Notes: generated from the letters alone by a model not told the origin. Numbered from the stretch's first letter, positions 36,603 to 46,180 are shown. The stretch: DNA of 64,000 nucleotides from Clostridium prolinivorans (GCF_004011155.1 NZ_RJWG01000001.1:373189-437188); one strand, 5' to 3'. Program-made: numbers and translations.

Positions 36603-39248
36603 CTATTGTACCATAGTTTCTATAATCTTTCCAGTTTTTGAAATAGCCTCATCTAATTTCTGTGGTAATTTCCCTCCTGCTTGTGCCATATCTGGTCTTC
36701 CGCCTCCATTACCTCCTGTTATACTAGCTACTTCTTTTATAATTTTCCCGCAATGAACTCCCTGACTTATAGCACCTTTAGTAGCCATTGCTACAAATTG
36801 AACTTTGTCTCCACAATTACTTCCAAGAACAACTACACCTTCAGTTATTTTATTTCTTATTTTATCAGCTAGATTCCTAAGCGTATTTCCATCAATATCC
36901 TTAAGAGAATAAGCCACAAATTTTATTCCTTTAATTTCTTTTATATTATTTAATATTTCTTCTTCTATAGAATTCATAAGTTTTTTCTTTAATTCTATTA
37001 TTTCCTTATCTTTTTCTTTTAATTCAGATATTTCTGATTGCAATTTTTTTACAATATCTTTCTCGGAACATTTTAATATTGATGCAATATTTTTTAATAG
37101 TGTATTTCTTTCATTAATTAAATTTAATGCATTAAATCCTGTAACAGCCTCTATTCTTCTTATTCCTGCAGCTACTCCAGTTTCAGAAATAATTTTAAAT
37201 AAACCTATTTCTCCAGAATTTCCAACATGAGTTCCTCCACACAATTCTTTACTAAAATCACCTACAGATACTACTCTTACATCATCTTTATATTTATCAT
37301 CAAACAAAGCTACAGCACCACTTTTTTTGGCTTCCTCTAAAGTCATTATTTCTGTATCTACTTTATAAGCTTTCATAATGTTTTCATTAACTAGTGTTTC
37401 TACTTTATACAATTCTTCTTCGCTCATTGGTCCAAAATGAGTAAAATCAAATCTTAATCTAATATCATCAACATACGAACCCGCTTGATTTACATGATTA
37501 CCTAATACTCGTCTTAAAGCTTCATGAAGTATATGAGTTGCTGTATGGTTTTTCCTAATACAATTCCTTCTATCTTCAAATACTTCTAATGTTACTTTTG
37601 AATTTAATATGATACTTCCATCTAATACATTAATAAAATGAAGAATTTTCCCAGAAATATTTTTTTTACAATCTATAACCTCAGCTTTAAAGTTGTTAGC
37701 TAATATTATTCCTTTATCTCCAACTTGCCCGCCCATTTCAGCATAAAAAGGGGTTTCTTCTGTAATTATAATAGCTTTATCCCCTTGATTTAATTTTTCT
37801 ACAAATTCTTCATTTTTTATTAATAATCTTACTGTAGAATCACATCTAAGCGTATTATAACCAACAAAATTAGTATTTAAATCTATAGGTATTTTATTTA
37901 AAATGTTATCTTCAGCACCCATATAATTTGATTCTTCTCTAGCTTCTCTTGCTCTTATTCTTTGATTTTCCATTTCAATATTAAAACTCTCTAAATCTAC
38001 AGACATATTTTTTTCTTCTAATATTTCTAATGTAAGTTCTAAAGGAAATCCATATGTATCATAAAGCTTAAATGCTTTATCACCTGAAAGCATTTTTATC
38101 CCTTTGCTTTCAAGCTCTTGAGCATAATTTTTTAATATTTCTATTCCACTATCTATAGTTTTTTCAAATCTCTCCTCTTCAAGTTTTATTACTTTTTTTA
38201 TGTATTCTCTCTTTTCTTCAAGTTCTGGATATGCACACTTTGATACATCTATTACTATATCACATAGGTTATATAAAAATATGTTATTAATTCCTAGTAA
38301 TTTACCATGCCTTGAAGCTCTTCTTAAAATTCTTCTAAGTACATATCCTCTACCTTCATTTGAAGGTAAAACTCCATCACTAACCATAAAAGTTATACTT
38401 CTAACATGATCGGTGATTATTCTTATAGAGATATCTTTTTTTCTATCTTCACCATATTCAGTACCTGATAATTTACATACTTCATTTAATATACTTTTTA
38501 TTGTATCTATTTCAAATATACTGTTAACTCCTTGCATAATTGTTGCAATTCTTTCAAGTCCCATACCAGTGTCTATATTAGGATTAGGTAATTTATTATA
38601 TACTCCATTTTCATCTTTGTCAAATTGAGTAAATACTAAATTCCAAAATTCTACTACTCTATCTTCTTCTCCAGCTTTAATAAATTCTTCAGCTGTTTTT
38701 ATCCTACCTAAATCAGATCTTCTATCAAAATGAATTTCTGAACTTGGTCCACAAGGCCCTTGCCCAATTTCCCAAAAGTTATCTTCTTTACCTAATCTAA
38801 AAATCCTTAAGGGATCTATATCTGTTTTGGTAGTCCAAATTTCGTACGCTTCATCATCTTCTAAATAAATAGTAACATAAAGTGTATCCTTGGGAATTTC
38901 TAGTACTTTAGTTACATACTCCCAAGCCCATGGTATAATCTCAGATTTAAAATAATCTCCAAAAGAAAAATTCCCTAACATCTCAAAAAAAGTTCCATGT
39001 CTAGATGTTTTACCTACATTTTCTATATCTCCTGTTCTAATACACTTTTGACATGTTGTTATTCTCTTACTTGGAGGCACTTGAAGTCCTGTAAAATATG
39101 GTTTTAAAGGTGCCATACCAGCATTTATTAAAAGTAAACTTTTATCATTTTCAGGTATAAGTGAAAAGCTTGGAAGTCTCAAATGTCCTTTGCTTTCAAA
39201 AAATTTTAAATATGACTCTCTTATTTCATTTAAACCCATCTTTTTCAT
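36603..39248 (-). CDS. alaS: Alanyl-tRNA synthetase
   Basis: Charges tRNA-Ala and edits Ser/Gly-tRNA-Ala. Class II core from '[14 protein letters not shown]' with '[30 protein letters not shown]' read as motif 2 in two parts. The editing domain has [11 protein letters not shown] and [13 protein letters not shown] zinc sites. The C-Ala domain ends in '[12 protein letters not shown]'. At 881 residues it is full length. ATG at 39248 follows GGAGGA at six bases. It is controlled by the T-box leader upstream and followed by ireB. Confidence 0.97.
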   Translation of the reverse strand: MKKMGLNEIRESYLKFFESKGHLRLPSFSLIPENDKSLLLINAGMAPLKPYFTGLQVPPSKRITTCQKCIRTGDIENVGKTSRHGTFFEMLGNFSFGDYFKSEIIPWAWEYVTKVLEIPKDTLYVTIYLEDDEAYEIWTTKTDIDPLRIFRLGKEDNFWEIGQGPCGPSSEIHFDRRSDLGRIKTAEEFIKAGEEDRVVEFWNLVFTQFDKDENGVYNKLPNPNIDTGMGLERIATIMQGVNSIFEIDTIKSILNEVCKLSGTEYGEDRKKDISIRIITDHVRSITFMVSDGVLPSNEGRGYVLRRILRRASRHGKLLGINNIFLYNLCDIVIDVSKCAYPELEEKREYIKKVIKLEEERFEKTIDSGIEILKNYAQELESKGIKMLSGDKAFKLYDTYGFPLELTLEILEEKNMSVDLESFNIEMENQRIRAREAREESNYMGAEDNILNKIPIDLNTNFVGYNTLRCDSTVRLLIKNEEFVEKLNQGDKAIIITEETPFYAEMGGQVGDKGIILANNFKAEVIDCKKNISGKILHFINVLDGSIILNSKVTLEVFEDRRNCIRKNHTATHILHEALRRVLGNHVNQAGSYVDDIRLRFDFTHFGPMSEEELYKVETLVNENIMKAYKVDTEIMTLEEAKKSGAVALFDDKYKDDVRVVSVGDFSKELCGGTHVGNSGEIGLFKIISETGVAAGIRRIEAVTGFNALNLINERNTLLKNIASILKCSEKDIVKKLQSEISELKEKDKEIIELKKKLMNSIEEEILNNIKEIKGIKFVAYSLKDIDGNTLRNLADKIRNKITEGVVVLGSNCGDKVQFVAMATKGAISQGVHCGKIIKEVASITGGNGGGRPDMAQAGGKLPQKLDEAISKTGKIIETMVQ

Positions 39249-39279
39249 GCTAATTCCTCCGTATTATCCTTTTTATTAT

Positions 39280-39501
39280 TATCAAATAAAAAAACTTTCA
39301 ATTCCCATAAGGGACGAAAGTTATCCGTGGTACCACCCTAATTATACAATTATGAAAATATAAAATATCATAATTGTATCACTTGTAAAAATATAGCTCC
39401 AGGACTGCTTCAAAATATCTGTTAAGAAGTTTACACCGACCACTTCCTCTCTAAATAACTAGATATAATTACTCCTTCCTTTCATAGCCAAATATATAAT
39501 T
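39280..39501 (-). ncRNA. T-box riboswitch leader of alaS
   Basis: The minus strand carries the T-box core AGGGTGGTACCACGGAT, which pairs with the CCA end of uncharged tRNA. It is followed by a terminator: AACTTTCGTCCC with GGGA..GAAAGTT (39293-39322) and then TTTTTTTATT. An AGAGAGGAAGTGGTCGGTG stem I segment lies at the 5' end. The likely specifier is GCU (alanine) at 39395-39397 followed by A, but the fold was not computed. Uncharged tRNA-Ala would allow read-through into alaS. Confidence 0.9.
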
Positions 39502-39508
39502 TATAAAA

Positions 39509-39537
39509 ATTATAAGTTAAAATATTTTAGATGTCAA
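39509..39537 (-). promoter_or_regulatory. Sigma-A promoter of the alaS T-box transcript
   Basis: TTGACA (39532-39537), a 17-nt spacer and TATAAT (39509-39514) on the minus strand, both hexamers perfect. Transcription should start near 39501, giving a leader of about 250 nt before alaS. Confidence 0.85.
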
Positions 39538-39566
39538 TAATAAGTATAAATTTTAGAAATTTGTCT

Positions 39567-40580
39567 TTAAAACAAATAATAATTTAAATCTTCATAAAGT
39601 ATTTTTATAATAACTCCAAGAGGAACAGCTAATACCATTCCTATCATTCCACCTATTTTTCCACCAACTATTATTAAAATAATAACAGCTAAAGGATGCA
39701 TACTTACGCTATCACCTGTTATTTTAGGGGATATAATATCTCCTTCTAATTGTTGTATAGCATAAAGAGCTATTGCTGTCCATACAGCACTTTTAGTAGA
39801 AGATAAAAAAGCTATTAATACAGCAGGTACTGCTCCAAATAAAGGTCCGAAATAAGGTATAATATTAAAAAAAGCATTTAAAAGTGATAATATAATTGGA
39901 AAATCAACTTTTAATATTAATAATACAATGAAAGTTAATATTCCTATAATGCCACATAAAATAAATTGACTTATAATATATCTACCTAATATTTTATCTA
40001 TATCTTCGAATGTTTTTTTTACTATGTTTCTCCATTTAGGTGGAAACAAAATAAAAAATTTATTAGATATAATTTCACTATCTACTAAAAAATAATATAC
40101 TACTATAGGAACAACAGCTAGAGATAATATATTTTCTCCTATTTTTAAAGTTCCATTAAACATTTTATTAAAAATATCTATAACTATTTTATTAATATTT
40201 GAATATATTGTATCTAATATAGCATATATAGTTTTGTTATTACTCAATAGCTTTAATTTTTCATAAAAGTTACCTATAAAAATTTTTATTTGTGAAAATG
40301 CAAAACTCATATTTAAACTTTCTTTAAAAATTGATGGTATTAATATAATAAATGTACCTAAGATAAAAATAACAAACATAAATAGTATTAAAACAACCGA
40401 GATTTTTTTACTAATACCTCTATGAGTTAATATTTGGGTTAATGGACGAAGGCAGTAAGATATTATAAATGATACAAAAACTAAATAATAAACTTCTTTT
40501 ATGACAGAACTTTTTAGTGATATATATAATATAACGAAAAATATTATGTATATTATAACAGATTTATATATTTTTTTCAT
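39567..40580 (-). CDS. AI-2E family transporter-like membrane protein
   Basis: A 337-residue protein of the YdbI/AI-2E transporter family. About seven hydrophobic segments are visible. The C-terminal half has the family motifs 'LLNAFFNIIPYFGPLFGAVPAVLIAF' (read in parts), 'AIQQLEGDIISPKITGDSVSMHPLAV' and 'GGKIGGMIGMVLAVPLGVIIK'. Members export small molecules or ions; the substrate here is unknown. ATG at 40580 lies within the end of the preceding PRC-barrel gene (17-bp overlap), so the two are translationally coupled. No strong terminator follows; the alaS promoter lies immediately downstream. Confidence 0.85.
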   Translation of the reverse strand: MKKIYKSVIIYIIFFVILYISLKSSVIKEVYYLVFVSFIISYCLRPLTQILTHRGISKKISVVLILFMFVIFILGTFIILIPSIFKESLNMSFAFSQIKIFIGNFYEKLKLLSNNKTIYAILDTIYSNINKIVIDIFNKMFNGTLKIGENILSLAVVPIVVYYFLVDSEIISNKFFILFPPKWRNIVKKTFEDIDKILGRYIISQFILCGIIGILTFIVLLILKVDFPIILSLLNAFFNIIPYFGPLFGAVPAVLIAFLSSTKSAVWTAIALYAIQQLEGDIISPKITGDSVSMHPLAVIILIIVGGKIGGMIGMVLAVPLGVIIKILYEDLNYYLF

Positions 40581-41073
40581 GACTTTCAACTTCCATAAAT
40601 AATTTATGTGGAATACTTATAAAATCAACTTTATTATAATCTTTATAATTTAATATATATTTTTCTCCTAATATAACACTATTAATTAATAATATTTTTT
40701 TCCCTATCATAAAATTTTTTAATATTCCTAAAGATACTATTATTCCTTTTATTTTAAATGTAAATTCATGAAATAAGAGATCTTCCACAATTCCAATAAT
40801 ATCTCCATATTTATTTTTAACGTCCATATTTTTAATACTTGAAAATGTTAAAAACTCATCTTTACTCCACCCATTTATAACCATAGCTTTATTAAATGAA
40901 ATAATGTTTGGTTTTAATATAATTCTATTGCCTAGGAACAGATTATACGGTGAAATAACAAATCCTTTTACTTCTCCTTTATTAAAATCTATTATTATAT
41001 CTTTTATAAAACCTATTTTTTTACCTTTTATGTCTATTACATCCATTAAAATAAAATCCTTCACTCTAAACAT
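40564..41073 (-). CDS. Double PRC-barrel domain protein
   Basis: A 169-residue protein with two PRC-barrel-like halves: MFRVKDFILMDVIDIKGKKIGFI at 1-23, then 'IKNMDVKNKYGDIIGIVED' at about 85-105. Such barrels bind partners at membranes or ribosomes. It is coupled to the overlapping AI-2E-type transporter and may regulate or anchor it, which is inference only. ATG after GAGGGT. The upstream region holds the iscU terminator. Confidence 0.75.
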   Translation of the reverse strand: MFRVKDFILMDVIDIKGKKIGFIKDIIIDFNKGEVKGFVISPYNLFLGNRIILKPNIISFNKAMVINGWSKDEFLTFSSIKNMDVKNKYGDIIGIVEDLLFHEFTFKIKGIIVSLGILKNFMIGKKILLINSVILGEKYILNYKDYNKVDFISIPHKLFMEVESHEKNI

Positions 41074-41152
41074 AACATACCCTCAGACTAAATTTATATT
41101 TAATTTAGAACTAAACATTGATTTACTATTTTAATATTTTTACCAAAAAACA

Positions 41153-41188
41153 AAAAAATATAACTCTTTTAAAAGAGTTATATTTTTT
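41153..41188 (-). terminator. Intrinsic terminator of isc operon
   Basis: An 18-bp stem AAAAAATATAACTCTTTT (41153-41170) with its complement at 41171-41188, essentially no loop as drawn. It ends 2 bp before the iscU stop codon. The minus-strand exit is TTTTTTGTTTTTTGG. Confidence 0.9.
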
Positions 41189-41190
41189 AA

Positions 41191-41616
41191 TTATTCTCCA
41201 TGAACTTGGTCATGAATGTCATCATGTTCTTTATAATCCCATAATTCTAAGCCTTTTTTAGCTCTATAATCATTTATTGCTTTATGAATAGCTTCTTCTG
41301 CAAGAACAGAACAATGCATCTTAACTGGTGGAAGTCCATCAAGAGCTTCTGCTACTGCTTTATTTGTAAGTTTCCAAGCCTCATCAATTGTTTTGCCTTT
41401 AATAAGTTCAGTAGCCATACTAGATGAAGCTATAGCTGAACCACAACCAAATGTTTTAAATTTAGCATCAACTACTATATCATTTTCTATTTTAAGATAT
41501 ACTTTCATTATATCTCCGCATTTTGCATTTCCTACTTCTCCTACCCCGTCTGCATTAGGTATTTCTCCTACATTTCTAGGATTCATAAAGTGATCCATAA
41601 CTTTCTCGCTATACAT
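41191..41616 (-). CDS. iscU: Iron-sulfur cluster scaffold protein (NifU/IscU type)
   Basis: A 141-residue scaffold on which [2Fe-2S]/[4Fe-4S] clusters are built using sulfur from the adjoining cysteine desulfurase. The three ligand cysteines lie in NAKCGD, FGCGSA and MHCSVL. Unlike E. coli IscU, the last segment follows the clostridial NifU-like form. It starts 1 bp after iscS, so strict coupling is expected. iscA, hscAB and fdx are absent, as in other clostridia with the minimal operon. Confidence 0.95.
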   Translation of the reverse strand: MYSEKVMDHFMNPRNVGEIPNADGVGEVGNAKCGDIMKVYLKIENDIVVDAKFKTFGCGSAIASSSMATELIKGKTIDEAWKLTNKAVAEALDGLPPVKMHCSVLAEEAIHKAINDYRAKKGLELWDYKEHDDIHDQVHGE

Positions 41617-41617
41617 A

Positions 41618-42802
41618 TTATAGTTCCCCTTTCTTTATAAAGTCGTCCCAAAGTGGTGACATATCTCTAAGCCTTTTAACTACATTATTAACAGTTTTAA
41701 TTACATATTGTACTTCTTCTTCAGTATTAGAATCACCTAAACTAAGCCTTAAAGAGCCATGTGCAATTTCATGTGGAAGTCCAATTGCAAGAAGAACATG
41801 AGATGGATCCAATGAACCTGAAGTACATGCACTGCCACTTGAAGCACATATTCCCATACTATCTAAAAGCAGAAGGATTGCTTCACCTTCTATAAATCTA
41901 AAACAAACATTCACATTACCTGGAAGTCTATTTTCATTTATTGGACCATTTAATCTCGTATATGGAATTTTTAAAAGCCCTTCTATAAGCATATCCCTTA
42001 ATTTTGAAAGTTTTTTATTATGTTCTTCCATATTTGAAATTGCAATTTCTATAGCTTTCCCAAGTCCAACAATTCCAGGTACATTTTCTGTACCTGCTCT
42101 TTTTCCTCTTTCTTGAGCTCCTCCGTGTATTAAATTGTCTATTTTTATTCCTCTTCTTATATATAATGCTCCTACACCTTTAGGCCCATATATTTTATGA
42201 GCTGCCATAGACAATAGATCAATATTCATGTCTTTAACATCTACAGGAACATTTCCAATTGCTTGAACAGCGTCTGTATGAAATATTACTTTTTTATCTC
42301 TGCAAATTTTACCTATTTCTTTTATAGGTTGTATAGTACCTATTTCATTATTTGCAAACATTATTGAAACTAAAACAGTTTTATCTGTAATTGAATTTTT
42401 TAATTGTTCTAAATTTACAAAACCATATTCATCAACATCAAGATATGTAATTTCAAAACCTTGTTTTTCTAAATATTCACAAGTATGTAATATTGCATGA
42501 TGCTCTATCTTGGTAGTTATAATATGATTACCTTTATTTTTGTTAGCTAAAGCAACACCTTTTAACGCCCAGTTATCTGCTTCTGAACCTCCACCTGTAA
42601 AATATATTTCATTACTTTCTCCATTAATTGCCTTAGCAACCCTATCTCTTGCTAAATCAATAGCTTTTTTAGTATCTCTTGATAAAGAATATATTGATGA
42701 TGGGTTCCCATAATGTTCTGAAAAATAAGGCATCATTTCTTCTAAAACTTCTTTTTTTACATAAGTAGTAGCTGCATAATCCATATAAATAGGTTTATTC
42801 AT
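41618..42802 (-). CDS. iscS: Cysteine desulfurase (IscS/NifS type)
   Basis: A PLP enzyme that takes sulfur from cysteine for Fe-S cluster and thio-modification pathways. N-terminal MNKPIYMDYAATTYVKKEV, PLP lysine in 'MAAHKIYGPKGVGALY', and the mobile loop cysteine in CASSGSACTSGS mark the group I (NifS/IscS) form. Length 394 residues. The start is ATG 42802 behind GGAGTGGAG, giving an 8-bp overlap with iscR; a longer frame inside iscR has no ribosome site. Confidence 0.95.
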   Translation of the reverse strand: MNKPIYMDYAATTYVKKEVLEEMMPYFSEHYGNPSSIYSLSRDTKKAIDLARDRVAKAINGESNEIYFTGGGSEADNWALKGVALANKNKGNHIITTKIEHHAILHTCEYLEKQGFEITYLDVDEYGFVNLEQLKNSITDKTVLVSIMFANNEIGTIQPIKEIGKICRDKKVIFHTDAVQAIGNVPVDVKDMNIDLLSMAAHKIYGPKGVGALYIRRGIKIDNLIHGGAQERGKRAGTENVPGIVGLGKAIEIAISNMEEHNKKLSKLRDMLIEGLLKIPYTRLNGPINENRLPGNVNVCFRFIEGEAILLLLDSMGICASSGSACTSGSLDPSHVLLAIGLPHEIAHGSLRLSLGDSNTEEEVQYVIKTVNNVVKRLRDMSPLWDDFIKKGEL

Positions 42803-43241
42803 TTTTCTCCACTCCTTCACTATTTGAAGCATTAATACTATTGTAATCATCTAATATATCTTGAAGTGTTGTAGTTTTTGTTACACTATCAAAACTATTT
42901 TTTAATTTTGCCCATAAAAGCCTAGTAGCACAACAATCTACATTATTGCAATCATTCTTTTCTAAACATGAAGATATTTCAATAGGTCCTTCTAAAACCT
43001 CCATAATATCATATATTGTAATATCTTTTGGTGCTTTATTTAACACATAACCACCTTGAGCGCCTCTAACACTTTTTATTAAATTTGCTTTTCTTAAAGA
43101 AGAAAATAATTGTTCCAAATAATATTCTGATATTTTTTGCCTTTCAGATATACTTTTTATTGATACAGGTTCGCCGCCATAGTGAATAGCTAAATCTACC
43201 ATAGCTTTTACACCATATCTTCCTTTTGTAGAAAGTTTCAT
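42795..43241 (-). CDS. iscR: Rrf2 family Fe-S regulator IscR
   Basis: A 148-residue winged-helix repressor of its own isc operon. The helix-turn-helix region reads 'VSIKSISERQKISEYYLEQLFSSLRKANLI' (split across two motifs). Cluster cysteines C92, C98 and C103/C104 in SSCLEKNDCNNVDCC agree with the E. coli IscR spacing. With a [2Fe-2S] cluster it should bind the palindrome over its promoter. It overlaps iscS by 8 bp. Confidence 0.92.
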   Translation of the reverse strand: MKLSTKGRYGVKAMVDLAIHYGGEPVSIKSISERQKISEYYLEQLFSSLRKANLIKSVRGAQGGYVLNKAPKDITIYDIMEVLEGPIEISSCLEKNDCNNVDCCATRLLWAKLKNSFDSVTKTTTLQDILDDYNSINASNSEGVEKNE

Positions 43242-43270
43242 TAAATCACTCCTTTTAATTTGAGTGTTTT

Positions 43271-43316
43271 ACTATGGATTCAAATTTATAATAGCAAATC
43301 CGAGTAATGCTGTCAA
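43271..43316 (-). promoter_or_regulatory. iscR promoter with overlapping inverted repeat
   Basis: Minus strand TTGACA (43311-43316), 17 nt, TATTAT (43288-43293). GGATT at 43276-43280 and AATCC at 43297-43301, with partly matching flanks (ACT..GGATT / AATCC..AGT), straddle the -10. This geometry suits autorepression by IscR. Sequence inspection only. Confidence 0.7.
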
Positions 43317-43463
43317 CTATATTGAACATAAAAATATCAAAGTAACTTAAAATTAATTTATAAAATTATCTATTATAATTTTACTTACAATAAATCAATC
43401 AAAATACTATCTCTTTTAAGCTATTATCATTAAATACTATCTATTAATTTTACTTACTTTAAA

Positions 43464-43487
43464 AAACTGCTTCTTTTGAAGCAGTTT
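43464..43487 (-). terminator. Terminator of glyA transcript
   Basis: AAACTGCTTC (43464-43473) pairs with GAAGCAGTTT (43478-43487), 4-nt loop. The minus-strand exit is TTTAAAG, with GTTTTTTAAAG across the junction. It lies ~215 bp past the glyA stop, so repeat copy 2 would be in the glyA 3' untranslated region. The 460-bp gap 43242-43701 holds the iscR promoter, this hairpin and the repeat; nothing else is recognisable. Confidence 0.7.
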
Positions 43488-43521
43488 CCATTTCCTGGGT
43501 AATATTTAATTTATTTTTTAT

Positions 43522-43630
43522 AATTATCTCACAAAAATTTTTTATTAAATATTGATCACTATATATAATAGAAATTTAGAGCCACTATAAATGGTATAGT
43601 GGAAATTAATTTAGAGCTTATTGTTACATA
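43522..43630 (+). repeat. Dispersed intergenic repeat, copy 2
   Basis: Aligns with copies at 17129-17246 and 63799-63916. This copy contains a perfect hairpin CCACTATA-AATGG-TATAGTGG (about 43582-43602). It also has an internal direct repeat AATTTAGAGC at 43573-43582 and 43608-43617, period 35. It lies 3' of glyA on the transcribed strand. No ORF. Confidence 0.7.
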
Positions 43631-43701
43631 ATCTTTTTATAAAAATTAAAATTATATTAAATTTTTAAATTTGATTATCACATCTAAAAATTAATTTCTT
43701 A

Positions 43702-44934
43702 TTAATAAATAGGAAATTTACGGCAAATTTCATCCACTTTTTCTTGTACCATAGGTATTTCATTTTCTCTTCCTTCAATTATTCTATTAATTAAATATGC
43801 AATTTCTTTCATTTCTTCTTCTTTAAATCCTCTAGTAGTTACTGCTGCAGTACCTATTCTGATACCACTTGTTATAAATGGACTTTGAGTTTCAAAAGGT
43901 ATAGTGTTTTTATTTACGGTTATTCTTGCTTTATCAAGAAGTTTTTCTGCATCTTTACCATTTATTCCTTTATTAGTTAAATCTACTAATAACAAATGAT
44001 TATCAGTACCTCCTGATACTAGCCTAAATCCATATTTGATTAGTTCTTCAGAAAGTACTTTTGCATTTTTTACAACTTGATTTATATATTCTTTAAACTC
44101 ATATTTAGAAGCTTCCTCAAAGCATACTGCTTTTGCAGCAATAATATGCATAAGTGGTCCTCCCTGCATTCCTGGGAAAATCGATTTATCAATATCTTTT
44201 GCATATTTTTCTTTGCAAAGAATAGCCCCACCTCTAGGACCTCTGAGGGTTTTATGAGTTGTTGTTGTAACAAAATCTGCATAAGGAACAGGTGAAGGAT
44301 GGACTCCTGCTGCTACAAGACCTGCTATATGAGCCATATCTACCATCAAAAATGCTCCTACTTCATCACTTATCTCTTTGAATTTTTTAAAATCTATAAT
44401 TCTAGGATAAGCACTTGCTCCTGCGACAATCATTTTAGGTCTATATTTTATAGCTAAATTTCTAACTTCTTCATAATCAATTTCTTCTGTGATTTTATTT
44501 ACTCCATAAGATACAAAATTAAAAATTTTACCTGAAAAATTTACTGGGCTACCATGAGTTAAATGTCCTCCATGACTTAAATTCATACCAAGTACTGTGT
44601 CACCAGGTTTTAACATAGCAAAATAAACAGCCATATTTGCTTGTGAACCTGAATGAGCTTGAACATTAGCGTGTTCTGCATTAAAAAGTTTTTTCATTCT
44701 TTCTCTTGCTAGATTTTCTACTTTATCTACAATTTCACATCCGCCATAATATCTTTTCCCTGGATAGCCTTCTGCATATTTATTAGTTAGCTGTGAACCC
44801 ATTGCTTCCATTACAGCTTTACTGGTAAAATTTTCAGAAGCTATAAGTTCTATGTTGTTTTCTTGTCTTTTAGTTTCATTTTCAATAAGATTAAAAATTT
44901 CTTTATCGACTTTTTTTATATTGTCAAAATTCAT
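43702..44934 (-). CDS. glyA: Serine hydroxymethyltransferase
   Basis: Interconverts serine and glycine with tetrahydrofolate and feeds one-carbon metabolism. PLP lysine in [13 protein letters not shown], '[13 protein letters not shown]', and '[14 protein letters not shown]' are diagnostic. Length 410 residues from the chosen ATG at 44934 (GGAGAG ribosome site); a GTG three codons upstream abuts that site. It is a single-gene unit. No glycine riboswitch motif was recognised in the upstream 454 bp. Confidence 0.97.
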   Translation of the reverse strand: MNFDNIKKVDKEIFNLIENETKRQENNIELIASENFTSKAVMEAMGSQLTNKYAEGYPGKRYYGGCEIVDKVENLARERMKKLFNAEHANVQAHSGSQANMAVYFAMLKPGDTVLGMNLSHGGHLTHGSPVNFSGKIFNFVSYGVNKITEEIDYEEVRNLAIKYRPKMIVAGASAYPRIIDFKKFKEISDEVGAFLMVDMAHIAGLVAAGVHPSPVPYADFVTTTTHKTLRGPRGGAILCKEKYAKDIDKSIFPGMQGGPLMHIIAAKAVCFEEASKYEFKEYINQVVKNAKVLSEELIKYGFRLVSGGTDNHLLLVDLTNKGINGKDAEKLLDKARITVNKNTIPFETQSPFITSGIRIGTAAVTTRGFKEEEMKEIAYLINRIIEGRENEIPMVQEKVDEICRKFPIY

Positions 44935-45000
44935 ATATTTCACTCTCCTATACTAATATTTTATATATGAAATTTATAAAATTTATTATAACATTAATCA

Positions 45001-45022
45001 ATAATAACAGACAAGTTATTAT
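45001..45022. repeat. Inverted repeat near glyA start
   Basis: ATAATAAC (45001-45008) and GTTATTAT (45015-45022) with a 6-nt spacer, about 67 bp upstream of the glyA start. It could be an operator for glyA or a short hairpin in its leader. Confidence 0.45.
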
Positions 45023-45079
45023 CTAAAATTCTTCATTTAATATATTAATCTGAATATTCTTTATATTTTATGACATTAT

Positions 45080-45107
45080 AAATCAATTTCATATATAAAA
45101 TTGATTT
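45080..45107. repeat. Perfect inverted repeat in glyA/thrE intergenic region
   Basis: AAATCAATTT (45080-45089) and AAATTGATTT (45098-45107) with an 8-nt spacer CATATATA. Function not assignable from sequence. Confidence 0.45.
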
Positions 45108-45242
45108 ATATATTTCATAATTTGAAAAATTTATAAAAATACAATTTTTAAATAAATAGTTTTTCATTTTATAAATATTTTATTTTAAAGTTTAATACAA
45201 TTCTATAAAATAATAATATTTTCTGCTAATAAACATACTTAT

Positions 45243-45272
45243 AATAACTATTAATAACTATTAATAACTATT
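45243..45272. repeat. Three exact tandem copies of a 10-bp unit
   Basis: AATAACTATT is repeated three times head to tail (45243-45252, 45253-45262, 45263-45272), continuing imperfectly on either side. It lies ~125 bp upstream of the ThrE-type gene. The 10-bp period equals about one helical turn. Confidence 0.7.
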
Positions 45273-45330
45273 ATTTAATAATTATACTTAGATTTAATGT
45301 TAAACATTTATAAATAAGATTTAATTTTAA

Positions 45331-45361
45331 TTGATTATTAATCAAAAAAATATGTTATAAT
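45331..45361 (+). promoter_or_regulatory. Palindrome and -10 element before thrE-like operon
   Basis: TTGATTATTAATCAA (45331-45345) is a perfect 15-bp palindrome. TATAAT follows at 45356-45361, 37 bp before the start codon. TTGATT may be the -35, although the 19-bp spacing is long. The palindrome could be an operator for regulation by an unidentified protein. Confidence 0.5.
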
Positions 45362-45397
45362 TTATTTGTTATTTTTGCAAATTAAAAGGAGGGTTAT

Positions 45398-46180
45398 ATG
45401 AATATTTATAAAATAATAAGTGTAGCCTCTGAAGCTGGTAAAATAATACTTGAAAGTGGTGGAGAAACCTATAGAGTTGAAGAAACAATAATTAGAATTT
45501 GTGATGCTTACGGTCTTATTTGTTCTGAAAGTTTTGTTATGCCTACTGGAATAATAATATCTGCTCAAGATAGAGATGGTAAAATTATATCTCTTGTAAA
45601 AAGAATAAAAAATAGAACTGTAGATTTAGAAAAAATATCTAGAGTTAATGATCTTTCAAGAAATATAAAATCCAAAAATCTTTCATTAGAATTTGTTGAA
45701 AAGGAACTTAAAATTATTTCAGAAACTCCTCGATTTAATTTTAAAACAACTTTATTTTTTTCAGGTATAGCAGCTTCTTTTTTTACTTTACTTTTTGGAG
45801 GAAATATATATGATTTTATAATTTCATTTTTTATCGGAATAATTATTAAATATATTTCATTATTATTAAGCAGTATTAATATAAATCAATTTTTTATAAA
45901 CGTTTTAGGTGGAGCTATAGCTGCATTTTTAGCTTTAGTTTCTGTTAAATTAAATTTTGCTCAAAATTTAGATACCATAATCATCGGTTCAATAATGCTT
46001 TTAGTTCCTGGTCTTGCAATTACAAATGCAATAAGAGACACTATAGCAGGTGATTTAGTTGCTGGACTTTCTCGCGGAGCTGAGGCTTTTTTGGTTGCTA
46101 TAGCCATAGCTGTAGGTTCAGGAATTTCTATTAAACTATGGTCTGACTATTTTGGTATTATTATCGGAGGGATTTTATAA
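45398..46180 (+). CDS. Threonine/serine exporter family protein, N-terminal part (ThrE1, DUF1212)
   Basis: A 260-residue plus-strand membrane protein. The N-terminal soluble part carries the DUF1212 motif 'ILESGGETYRVEETIIRICDAYG' (split), followed by 'SFVMPTGIIIS' and about five membrane helices (from ~115 onward). In actinobacterial ThrE this part and the next gene are one polypeptide that exports threonine or serine. The ATG is behind AAAAGGAGGG. It lies 2 bp before the second subunit. Substrate is inferred from the family. Confidence 0.88.
   Translation: MNIYKIISVASEAGKIILESGGETYRVEETIIRICDAYGLICSESFVMPTGIIISAQDRDGKIISLVKRIKNRTVDLEKISRVNDLSRNIKSKNLSLEFVEKELKIISETPRFNFKTTLFFSGIAASFFTLLFGGNIYDFIISFFIGIIIKYISLLLSSININQFFINVLGGAIAAFLALVSVKLNFAQNLDTIIIGSIMLLVPGLAITNAIRDTIAGDLVAGLSRGAEAFLVAIAIAVGSGISIKLWSDYFGIIIGGIL

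Larger units (their letters stand above)
44944..45397. other. 454-bp divergent intergenic region, glyA to thrE
   Basis: Extremely AT-rich. It holds two perfect inverted repeats (listed separately), a 10-bp tandem repeat, and a palindrome with TATAAT just before the ThrE-type gene. I see no ORF with a ribosome site and no recognisable RNA gene. Both flanking genes must have their promoters here. Confidence 0.5.

Noticed and set aside
40904-41134. Plus-strand 76-codon frame near the PRC-barrel start
   Set aside because: It overlaps the PRC-barrel gene and terminator region, has no ribosome site and reads as low-complexity hydrophobic shadow.
45243-45272. Possible CRISPR or iteron array
   Set aside because: Units are 10 bp, directly adjacent with no spacers, and only three exact copies. 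It lacks the repeat-spacer form and any cas or replication gene.
44935-45397. Glycine or other amino acid riboswitch before glyA
   Set aside because: No conserved glycine aptamer core or expression platform with a T-run was recognised; only short AT-rich inverted repeats.
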